DNA from: Galaxea fascicularis | Taxonomy: Eukaryota > Cnidaria > Anthozoa > Scleractinia > Euphylliidae | Length of the DNA: 64,000 nucleotides | Direction: 5' to 3' | Assembly (NCBI GenBank): GCA_948470475.1 | Contig: OX419339.1 | Span: 6,154,185-6,218,184, forward strand | Shown here: piece after piece, positions 48,515 to 60,200 of the stretch | Layout: each line of letters opens with the position of its first letter | Position numbering within the stretch: position 1 is the first letter of the stretch | Made by a program: the position numbers and the translations under genes | The notes under the pieces: generated by a model | What the model saw: only the letters and a program-made list of their open reading frames with translations | Databases searched by the model: none | Told to the model about the DNA's origin: nothing

Positions 48515-48865
48515 ACAATCTTGATAAACAAGTACTGGTTCACAAGTACGGAAAGGCAAGCACGAACGCGCACGCAGTGATCATGATAAGGCCTTCCTAC
48601 AAATTTCATAAAAACTCGCCTAAATATCAGTCTTTCCGGAAATTCTCAAAAAGAGAGTTTCTAAATATCACAAAAATTGTTATGGATATCTCGAAAAATT
48701 CTCATCGATGTTACCAGCCAGCCGCCATTTTGGAAATTAGCTTTAATTTATTGCTTTTAGTGAGCTGGATTCTTTCTGGCATGGAAGTAAGTATTTCAAG
48801 GGAATAGCGAGGAAAACACAAGGATAAGCCAAAAAAAACTATATTTCTAAACATCTATAAATTTT

Positions 48866-48957
48866 CTTAATATCTCGGAAACTTCTAAATATCCCGGATA
48901 TTTAGAAGTTTCCGAGATATTAAGAATTGCGGATATTTTTGGGCCAAAAATATCCGC
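48866..48957. repeat. Two adjacent perfect palindromes
   Basis: First: 29-bp arms 48866-48894 and 48896-48924 (cttaatatctcggaaacttc...). Second: 14-bp arms 48929-48942 and 48944-48957 (gcggatatttttgg...). Both are perfect with one-base centres. Confidence 0.85.
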
Positions 48958-49929
48958 AAATTTGTTCATAAGTAAGGTAAATGTCAATTGCCACACAGTG
49001 CCAACGACGTCTTTTAGCCAACGGTTAAACTGCAGGAATCTGAGATAGTAAAAAACCGCGGAGGGTCTGGGGTGGAGAAAAAGTAAACAAAGCAGCTTGT
49101 GTAGGAAGTATTTTAAGTTTGTTATGATCCACGAAAAACGTGGTGTTTCTTGAGTTTTTATATACGACAGTTGATTTTTAAATTTATCCTTAGCTTCCTT
49201 ATCATCAAACTTTTAAATAGTTTTTAGAAAACGTTCACATTATATGTATTCCTGCAAGGCTCTCAGACGCCGGAAAATTTATACTCGTTTGCGACGGGTT
49301 TTTATGTTATTCATACAAAATACATTATATGAATCATTTGAACTAAAACTGCAAAACTGCAGCGTTTAGAGAAAAAACTGTTTCATAACGTAAATCGTTT
49401 AATAATGGTGAACGTTGCTCTATGCTGTTTACAGTTATTGTTGTCGTTGTTCGTTGTCTTTGATGGGACCGCGTTTAATGAGAACATTGTTGCTACTTTT
49501 TTGTTGTTCTTTCAATGTTAACTGTTTAACTAATAATTAACCATGGTTAATTAATAAACACTGAACTAAATTAAACATTGCTTTACAGAGGCAATTGTCA
49601 AGTTTGATACGTTCTGAACAAATTATCACTGATATTTTGTTTAGCTTATTTACTTACGGGTCTGGTGATGGGCAGTTTAATGACCAGCGGCCGGAGTCAG
49701 TCTCCCCGAACTGAAGTGAATACGACATGTCACAATATGACAAGAGTTATGCCGAGAGGCATGATCAGCCAGATAAAGAATATTTATTAAAACCGAGTGA
49801 AGTTTTCAATTGAGTGTGGAAAGTACCTCTTGTTTGTTTTACTTTGCTCCTTGATTGGTTAGCATAATTAGCGTCACTTCCTGAAGCAGTCAGAAGAAAA
49901 ACTGAAAGCGGTTAAGTTGCTCGAACACC

Positions 49930-50100
49930 ATTCCCGCCCTTGGCGCAGGCTTCAATGATTGGTTCATTGCGCTGTTTGTTATTGGTCGGCGCAATATTGC
50001 TTTAGGTTTGTTTAGAATTATGATTGGTTCATCGCTCTGTTTGCGTCTCTTATGATTGGTCAGCGCAGTCCTGGTTTGGGTTTGTTTTGACGACTCTCAA
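49930..50100. repeat. Tandem duplication with ATGATTGGTTCAT units
   Basis: Two consecutive units share gattggttcattgcgctgtttg / gattggttcatcgctctgtttg followed by attggtcggcgca / attggtcagcgca, so ATTGG (inverted CCAAT) occurs four times. Confidence 0.7.
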
Positions 50101-51239
50101 TTGAACATCACTCGGTGATTTATTAAGATTCATATTTTATGCAAGATTAATGATATAGCTTCATGATATAGATAGTCATTCAGAGAAAACGAATAAAGAA
50201 ATACCGTCAAAATAATGTTTAAACTTCTAAACCTATTTTATTATTCTAACTAATTGATCAGTGGCAACTTATAAAAATAAAAAAGTATTTCATCAAGGAA
50301 AATTGATTTTAACAGTAAAGTTATTTTCTTGGAAAACGGAAACTGCCAAAAAGCCGGCAGTTGGAGGCTCCCTTATGCTATGCTACTTTTGCTACTGACT
50401 TACTGTAAACGGCTTTGGTGAGATAAACAGATTAAAGTGTGGTGACTGGGATTAAAATATAACAGGGTTAAATTCATTCTTGCATGGCTTTTCCTACATT
50501 ACTTTCCTTACACGCTCAACGTGTTACATATGGTTTACATGTACTTAAATAATGTGGAGTATAATCATATAATTAATACTCGTCGTAATATTAAAATATG
50601 CAATCGTTGTTATCATTAATTTCAAATTTGCTTGGCTCTATACTTAACCGTTTGCATGGCTATATTGTCGCCAGCAATCTTGACATCTGGAAAAAGAAAT
50701 TGAGAAGTACGATTACAATGAAATTCAAGGAAGTACGAAAACCAAGCAAGCTGATTCGAGTTAAATCAATCAATTCCTTTCTCGAATTAGAACGATTTCT
50801 TTCTGCAATAAAATACTAGTCTCGTACCCTGATCTCCCACACCTGCAGCAAGGTCTGGGTCTGACGAGATTAAGAAAATACTGAGTATTGCTAAAATGAC
50901 TGGTTATCCATACTCTAATGATTATTATTCTATTTTTATATATTGTTCTTCTTTTATTATTTAGTTAAATCGGTTTTCAAAACAAGTTTTGGTGAGACCT
51001 CAAACGCAATTGACCTGATTAAAAACTTGACGAGCATCAACAAGAGTTCATAGGGGAAGTTTTTTGAAATAGGCATTTATAAATTTCCATACCTGATACG
51101 CTTCGAATGGTTTTGGTGACAATTATGTCATCGTCTCCAGTCAAATGGGTTTCGTGATAATCCATCCTTCTTTTTTCCTATACCAAAATAAAAAGCAAAA
51201 ATGGGACATAATTTCCGTTACTACGGCTATTCTGTACAG

Positions 51240-54200
51240 TCAGCTGCTTTGCAAAACCTGCACGCACACGCAATCACGTTGGCATCCTAGTGACAAAGAC
51301 AGATTCCGAATGGCATTCAGTCTCAAAATTCGAACGCAAACGAATATGTAAAAGTAAACATAATACAAAAAGGTCGTAACCAAACAGACTAAGGCCAGGC
51401 ATGTAGAGCAAGAGCTTTCAGCAATGGAAGTGTGACCTACCCGACTATGATGCGAGGAAGACAACGAGTGCTCAGGTAGGCTCTTTGCCAAGGTTCTCTT
51501 CTCGTGCAGTCTTTTGTAAGCAACGCGGACCTGGAAATTATGACAGTCAATTTGCAATTGATTTCAGAACAGTAGTCTGCACACGTTGACACATTATACG
51601 ATCTATTGAGAGGTTTATTTATTCGTGTTTTATTTGTTGGATGATAATGTCACTTTCGCTTAATCGTTATGAGAATGTACAATCAGAATAAATACGTACC
51701 TCGCTATTCCCAATACAATGGAAAGCGAAAATGAAGAGCCCCTGAATAATAAGAAATAGTTGGATAAGAGCATCAAAAGTCACTGGACCAACTAAATGCA
51801 GTCGCTGTGTTACTCCGGTCCATCATCATTTGATGAGAAAAAACGAAAAAGACAAAAATTGCCAGGTAATTGCATTCGCCCAGAAAAAGAAATAAATGAT
51901 TGGTTGGGTAACGTAGCTTCCTTTGCGGATCTTTTTTTGGGTCGTGACGCTTATCGCTCCCCTCAAAGAATGCGTGACGAGCCAAAAGGAGGTCTGCGTT
52001 TGTAATAGAGAGCTTAAGCAACGACCACGGCGACGGCAACGAGAACGTCATTTCAACGTATGACTTCTGGTTTTTGTAACTTTTTCGTGATTATTCAAAT
52101 TTGTTTAACATGCAAAATGCTGGCGAGCTGTCCAGGGTCTAAATTACTGTGAACGGTGTGAAAGCAAAGAAAAAGGAAAAAACTTGGCGTCATGCGATCA
52201 CGATGACAAAACCTAAAATTTGATCATTTGACTTTGTTGTTTTGCAGAGGACGGCAAAGAAATGAAACAAAATATAAAATGCACGTGCAGAGATTATTTT
52301 TGCTCAATAAGCCCATTCTTTTGTGGCGTTCTCGTGGCCGTTGCCGTTCTCGTTTCTAAAGCTCTCTATTAATTACCGGCCACGCTCATATTTAGGGCTC
52401 TCGCTCTCCCCACCTCTCTATATTCCTTTTGCAAAATCTGCCCAAAATTTCAATTGTAATAAGATTCATGTCATACTGAAACATCAAATAATACGTCCAA
52501 TTCATTTTTTGCGTTTGTTAATGTTTTATGACGATCTAGAAACAAGGATCAGATCAGAGATCACGTAGTGTTAATGCCTGGAATTTGGAATGTCATGCCA
52601 CAGAACAGGTCATGCAAGTCAGTTGTGTGATGCGCCGAAAACAAATAATACAACATCAACTCTGTAAGCGTTCAGTTTCACACCTCGCCACCCTAAAATG
52701 AGGTTATACTGCGTAGAACCAGCAAAAAAAGTTCTAACCTGTAATGAGTTGAGTATGGCAAAGAGATACTGGAAAACGATGGTGTCTTTATTGATTGCCA
52801 TAATTCCAAACACCCAGGTTAGGCCCAACAGAGGTAACAGTACAACCATACCCTTCACACCAGCCCTGAAAACGTAACATAGTCAAGCCATTTTTGGAAT
52901 ACTTGAATTACACTAGATGCTACAGGATGCAGTGCTGCAAGAACAATTTTTAACATGCCAGCATGCTTGGTAATAATCCATTACTCCACTTTGGCAAAGT
53001 TGACGACATTAATTCTGCTCTGGACACAGAGAGTATTTTTTCATTTATCCTTCATAGATGCATAACTTCCTTTAGCTTCTAGTGTCATTTTATGCCAGTT
53101 TACTTGAGATGCGGGTAACAGGAAGCAGGTTATGAGGATGCAAAACTTCCTAACTAGTTTAAACTTTGACAGTGTCCACACTCTAAAGCGAATGGGGGCT
53201 TTCTAAACTTCTTAAAATTTGCGTTTTCAACTGAAGACCAATTGAATTTTTGCCGTTTGCATTAAAACATGCAAGACGCACTGCATTTTGTGATGGAACT
53301 ACGTGTTGATACTAGTAGCCGCTAGTTTGCATATGAATGAGGCACATAGGACTCTAACCACTGATGCACACTACACACCTGACTTGCGAGGTATTTCCCG
53401 GGTTTTGCAGTGATGTGACAGATGCTATAATCACCCTGATGACCATTATCATGATAACAAAATTGATCTGAGGAAAAGATGTTGAAGCGATATATGGTTG
53501 CTTTCATTACTGAATACCTTGAAAAATAGTAAAATAGAAATAGACGCCACAAGATCTTCATCAAAGTTCAGAGGCGGAGAACGATGCCAACTGTACTATT
53601 TGAAAGCTTAAACGCCAACGAAAGAATATTAACTTACCGTCATTATGATAAGCATCGGAGCAACAAAAGCCCAAATTAGGCCATCGGTGATTGAAATCCA
53701 GCAGCTGAGATTTAAAGACGAGTTCCATTAATAGGGTAGGGAACGATTTAAGCGGGTTTTATAAAGTAACTGAACTATGAAAAACAAGCGTCGGTAATTT
53801 CTAATCGGAGCAGAATATCTGTAATTGTTGGGCATACCACGTCTTTTTTCGAGTCTTCTCACCCTTACAGGAAGTTTCTGCCATGAAAGGGTGCGGGACT
53901 TTAGGTGTCGCATGGTGATTCTTACTTCTTAACCATTAAAGTAATATATGTTTTCCCTTTTGTCACACAATTATATGACATACATACAGTAGTGTAGTTA
54001 TGTTTTAGCAGAGCAAAATGAGGTACGTAGAGTACAGATTGGACCAACAACCAAATTATAGTTACATAAAAAAAGTCACATGACTCGTATTATGAAAAAA
54101 AAGATAGTACAGGTTATCCTTTGCTATAAGAATGGGGAGATAAGGCATCCTATTATTATTAGGAATCTAAACTTTCAATTCTGTATTCAAAGAGGATTTT

Positions 54201-57200
54201 CGAGGCCAATGTTTGTCTATGGGTGAATATATTTCCTGAATAGGAGCGTGCAATTGAGTTTTCTCGTCTTGTTTGAAGAGTTCGGAGAGCGTTGTGGAGA
54301 CTGCATTAGACTCGATATTCCGTACTTTTATATACTGGCATTTCAGCCTGTCTTTCATTGCAAAGTTGGCAATGGTTTAATCTCAACAACGATTCATCCT
54401 ATGACCCAAATATTAACCATTAAAGTAATATACATACGCTCGCTCATTCCCGTATCCACCCCAGCGTGAGCAGGCAGAAATGAATACAATCGTTAGCGGT
54501 AATCCTGTGGAAAAAAAATTGTTACGTCAAAGATAAATAATTCATTTTCCACATACGTATAGGTCTTTTTTAAATTGTCACAGACCAGGTGTTGAAGGCG
54601 ACACCCAAGTTTCTGGATCTATTTTTGATAATTACCTCTTTTAATAAACCATACATGAATATCACGATCTCAGTCTTGGTCCTTTTAGTAGGAAAATTTA
54701 CTCACCCCAACCTAAAGCGTAATAGTATTTCATCTTGGATCCTTCGCTAAAAACCTCCACCACCTTGCTATACAGATGAATTCCCTCACACAGCATCCAT
54801 GTGAACGCCGCTGTGTATAAATAATGTAGGAACAGAGCCACGGCTTTGCATGCGATCTGTCGGACATCAATCCAGATCAAAAGTTGAAGGGACTTTGAAT
54901 TAAAAGTATATGATTTATGTGATGAAACGGACGATAGGAAAGAGGGTAAGAGATGTGCGTTAGTAACAAAAAGAAAGAAAAAAAAGATGGCCATAACCAT
55001 ATTACGGCAAAACGTAGACAAGAGGAGTGGGATACGGCAGTTCAGAAAAGCATTGAGCTGATCTGATTTTTTTCAGGCACCAAACAAAATTTAAGAGTTT
55101 ACTCACGGGGTTGTACGTTGCGTCAATTCCAGCCAAGAAAGCAATCTGCGCAAGTCCAATAGCTACAACAAGGTTCTTGTGGATTGAAGTTCGCTCGGAG
55201 GCCAACGTCCTACAAAAAAGTCGGAAGTATTAACGATCGATTATTTGAGATTTCTGCCATCATAATAAGTGATGGTGTGATATTGTTGACCTAAAGGAAG
55301 ATGCATAAGAAACATTTCACTTAATATTTTTATTTACGTTTGTTGAAACGGATGTCATCGGTATATATTTAAATTTCCTCTTATAAATACACTGTAAATA
55401 CGTCGATAAGCGATGAAGATAATGACGACGACGACGACGACGACGACGATGATGATGATGATGATGATAATGATGAAAGTGAGAAGAGTAATAAAGTAAG
55501 AACAATACAATCACTTACTCGAGTGAAAGGAACGTAGCAAGAGTGAGTGCAAGTCCAAATAATGATATTCCACATCCTACATAGGTGATCACTGTTAAAG
55601 CTTTCATATGATCTTCAGAAATCTATAACAAAAACAAGTGATCATTAGTGGACATTCATCTTACTTTTGTAGCGAAGGTTACAGAACCTACATTACAGGA
55701 GTTTAACCAATCCTAGGTTGCAGCTTTTCAAGCAAACGTTTGACTACTAATTAAGCCATACGACGTTCGAGATTTGCTGCTTCATTTCATTATAAGTACA
55801 GTTGAACTCTTGAGTGAGGTAAGCAATTTCACTGAGTCAATTTTTTTTTTCTTTGACGGCTTTCGCAGTTTTTGCTGCCCTGAAATTCTTTCGCGCACAT
55901 CAAATGTTCGTGAAAGCAATTCTTGACTGTGAACTTACTTCAAATTCTTTGACTTGCATCAAAATTGCGAAGTTGGTAAGATGATCGCAGGCGCATTCTG
56001 CGATCGGACCCTCACCCTTTACCACGTGACATCCTTTGTCTGACCACGTGCCTCCGTTTCTAAAAAGTACGATACAAAATACAAAAATAACCTCATATTT
56101 AGCAAATTCGGCAATTTGCCTACGGGCAGTGAGGTCCTCTACACCCCTAAGGGACCGTTCATTTTTTTATGTAATGGGAATAGCTGGTGAGATTTAGGAG
56201 GGTGGGGCCAGGCACGCCAAAAAAGAAAGAAAAAGAGGGGGAGGGGGGGGGGGCTCGAACAAAATTCTGAGATAAGGAAGTGGAAAACAGTTGGTGTAAC
56301 CTTTTTTTGGAGGAGGGAGGACCATCCCAAAACAATTCTTTTTGAGGGGCGTTATGTGACAAAAACTGGTATTTTGGAGAGTCATACAATTTGCAAATGA
56401 CACTCTCCCAAATCCCACCAGCTCCCCCTTTCCTACCTCATAAAAAATGAAAGGTCCCAAGAACTCAAGTTGCAACAGTTCATTCATATATCATAGGACA
56501 GAACAATCAAAAGAGCAGCTATCTGCTATCCATGCTTACAATGAAGGTTTTACTCACTTTGCAAAGTCGACGAAAGAACATGAAGGCTTGCTTGCATTTT
56601 CCGTCTGGAAATATAAATTTAAATGTTTGTTGATAGCACACAGCTGCTATGTATCACTTTATAAATTCATGCAGGCATGCATGCGGTCAAACAAAAAAAT
56701 ATTTTCAGAAATGATCATGAATAGCGTTAAATCATCCAGTTGATTATCCAGTGGAACTTTCGGAAACTGACTTGCACCATGGATCCAAGCCGAAATCCGA
56801 AAGATTTGGCTTCTTGCGGTGTTTATCATGATTTATCTTGGTGTGTATTGTCAATCATGATGACTCATTCACGTTACTGGTCAGAAAGCACTATCTACTC
56901 TCATTTTCTTGTTCTTGTTAGAATGTATTGGAAGAAAAGTATTTACAAAGTTCCTTACACTCACACACACACTGGAAGACCCAAATACAAAATTAAAGAG
57001 AAATTACGTTCCATCTCTGTTCTTTGCGTCCATTTTCCTTGCTATAACCACTCTAACTTGCACTACTCTGGAGCGATCACTTCATGTACCTATCATCCAG
57101 AGGCTGCGGTTGGCATGACGACAAGTACTAGTGCTTCCAGCCCTTAACGTGGGAGGGCGATGATTCAATTATAAATTTCTGACATCTTATAATTATATTC

Positions 57201-60200
57201 TTCGTTCCTTTATTACAGTTTACTCCATACGAGAAATAAGAGAAGAGAAGAAGGGAAACAAACCTCAAGTTTATTAAACCACAGCTTAACGGGTTCCTTG
57301 AAGGGAGTTCTTAGTTTCTTGTTAAATTGTATTCCCAGGATCGCCGAGTTTACGAATTCACCGTGGGAACTGAAATGTTAAACGGAACGATTCAGTAAAT
57401 CAACCAGACATTTTATGTCGCGCATTTAACTATTTGAGCCCCAGTCTGATAAAAAGAAATATCAATAATTCTTCAATAAAATTAGGTTTACATTTTATTA
57501 TATTGGTCTTGGAAAATTATCAGACAAGGAATTAAAACGCGAAATCGTAAAATTTCTAGGCTAGGGAGGGCTAGGGACATGGTAGAATTGAAGGTTGAAC
57601 ACCAAAACTTAACAAAAGAGGACGTACGTACCTTCTGTCTACGGGAAAATGTTCGCTTTGATTATAAATAGCGTACACAACCACAGTTCTCTTACTTTTA
57701 TCTGTGACAAAAATAAATCAATCTTACATTGGTGCTTGAAGCCGATATAACGAGCGCTCTGATTGGCTATTTGCTAGGGCATTATTCTCCCGTAACGTTT
57801 ACGGGCCGATTACGAATTATACAAAAACAAAGCAAAACGACTTTTAGAACGTTTAAAGCCACATAATAAACAATTTATTAACCTCGAACGTTCGGTCGAT
57901 ACGAGAAAATCTCAAACCTTGGCCTTCCTGTATTCACGTGCACCTTGCTATCGCTCGGTCAACTGACGGCAAGGCCTCGTTTGAGATTTTCCCGTAGAGA
58001 CCTCACTCTCGGTTAATAAGTAGATATTCACTGGCCGACGGTATTTGGTATTATGACACACTGGGCCTTGCGAACTATATCGATACACTAAAGAGGTCAA
58101 ACATTTGCACGTGAAGCAAATGTTGGAATAAAATGTTTGATTAGATCAAACATGGGAAGCCAATTCAAATGCAATGTTGGGAGTGGCGGCTAAACGGTCA
58201 AACACGCTCATTCAACATGATGTTGGATCAAAATGTTTGACTGTTACAGGATCACATTACAGGATGTATAGATTTTGACATAGATTTTGATCTAATGCGG
58301 ACCATTACAAATCTCCATTAACTATTCACAATTTTTTCTCTGGCATTCCTCGTTGCAAACCAATCGCATTTTTTCTTCTGGGAAAATGGTTTTCCCTTTC
58401 TTTTGCTTTTGACGACAACCAGACCATTACTAACATTGACATGCTCATTAACGCTTGTTGCCAAACTCTTAAAAAAGGAACAGCTGGTTCACTTCAGTTC
58501 TAATTCAACAAACCTTGAGCCATTTGATCGAACATTTCTTTATGAACAAACACGCGGTCCGTTCTTGTCCAACCATCGCTGAGTTTGTGATAACGAGGAT
58601 AATCTACTCCAGCAGCTGACTCATCAGGTAACATCGTGTCCACACCCATAGCTTTGAAAGAAAAGAGCACGACTCAGATGAGTTGGGCCGGGATAATGGA
58701 GTAACCTGGATGAAGGAGTGAACTATCACAATTTTTTTTTAATACAAGAGACCCTACTCAAAGTCAGGGCGACTACGACTCCCGCATGGGGGGGGGGGGG
58801 GGGGGGTACTTCCAGAAAAATTGGGTGCGGGTGTGCGGCACGCCTCCTGAAACCCTTACCCTATTTCAGACCAAAATCTGTGATTTCCCCACCCTATTTC
58901 AGACCTGATCAAAGGTTTGATACCCTATTTCAGACCTGTCTTATAATCCGTTCCCTAGGTCAGACCAATGTTAAAGGCAATGTTTAGACGCTTTTATTAA
59001 GTAGGATTCAAAACTGTATAAAGTTTTGAGCTTGGAACTAGTTGGAAGAAACACAATCATTCAGAAGACCAGGTTAAATAAACGTGAATTTCTGTCTACG
59101 TTTTTACTGGCGTTGACGTTGTTGCTGTGTGGTCACGCGTGTTAACCCTGAACACAACATTGGCAAACATTGGAGCAATGCTGCAGAGATGCCAGCTAAT
59201 TTTCATTCCCAAGCAGGAGGCTAAAGGCTAGATAACAATTATTTCTTATATATAGCGCCAATACAATTCATATTAGAGTTAAAATCAGATATATGTATAC
59301 AAATGCCTAAACTTAAAAATAGACTTTACACAACACTACAAATCATAAGCTATTTTGAAGAGATACGTGATGATGATGATGATGATGATGATAATGATAC
59401 TTTATTTATGTGTCAATTGAGGATCTAATTCCTATGTGGCCCTGAGATGCCAATTGGGGACACAGAAATCAGTCTCGATTGAAAATTACAGATTTATATC
59501 CGTGATATTTATGCCTCAGATGCCTCTTATAACCCAGCCGTTCCCTCTTTAAAAATTCTTTCTTTCATTGTTCTGTTTAACGATTTCGCCGCTTTATGAG
59601 AGAAAAAAACCTTTTTTGTAGAATGTTATATTCATTTTTCGACAATCCAAACCAGACTGTCAGGGAATATCCAACAACTGCCTAGGTTTCTAAAATAGGT
59701 GTTTCATTTAGATTTTGCCAGTTGTTTTCACCCACTGCATTTAAAGAATCCTGAGAATATCCCTCACGTACCAATGTTAGGGCTTTCCATAACAAAGCTT
59801 TCGTTGTCGCCAAGCTGTTCTCCGATTCTTAGACCAATGTTTTCTACCAATTCCAAAATCTGCAATTGAGAAGTTGCCTGGAAAAAAGCAAAAATGAAAA
59901 TCATAAATATATTACCTGTTAGTACCGCACTTTTTTCAGTCTGTTGGAATTGGGGATCAAAGGGGGAGCGGTAGGTTGGTATTGGATTGTATTTGTGAGT
60001 ACAGCTATGGAAATCACAGTAAAATGACCTCATATGATGTTGGAATTGCATAATGATTCAATAGCTGGTGTTAAAAAAAAACATGGATCCACCATTTTGG
60101 ATTTCTTGGCTTCTCAATTTATGGCAATTAATTCTCAGTAAATAATAATAATAATAATAATAATAGTAATAATAACAATGATGATGATGAAGATGATGTA

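Larger units (their letters stand above)
44790..51239. other. Intergenic region between the WDR97-like and adhesion GPCR genes
   Basis: About 6.4 kb between convergent genes. I see no exon with supporting splice sites and protein signal. It contains MITE copies (45005-45215, 46378-46592, 48222-48514), twin palindromes (48866-48957) and a tandem duplication (about 49930-50100). The ORFs at 48508-48807 and 50598-50819 look like chance openings. Confidence 0.6.
51700..55622 (-). other. Seven-transmembrane region of the adhesion GPCR
   Basis: TM1 is in exon 55622-55519 (LTVITYVGCGISLFGLAL), TM2 in 55209-55107, TM3 and the start of TM4 in 54856-54706, the rest of TM4 in 54504-54438 (GLPLTIVFISA), TM5 across 53704-53638 and 53467-53379, TM6-TM7 in 52865-52739, and the end of TM7 in 51741-51700 (GLFIFAFHCIGNSE). 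The extracellular-loop Cys of CEGIHLY / RACWIS, expected to form the TM3-ECL2 disulfide, are both present. Confidence 0.8.

Noticed and set aside
56740..57147. 135-aa ORF between aGPCR exons
   Set aside because: Lies on the plus strand within an intron, with no motif; the receptor exons on the other strand join in phase without it.
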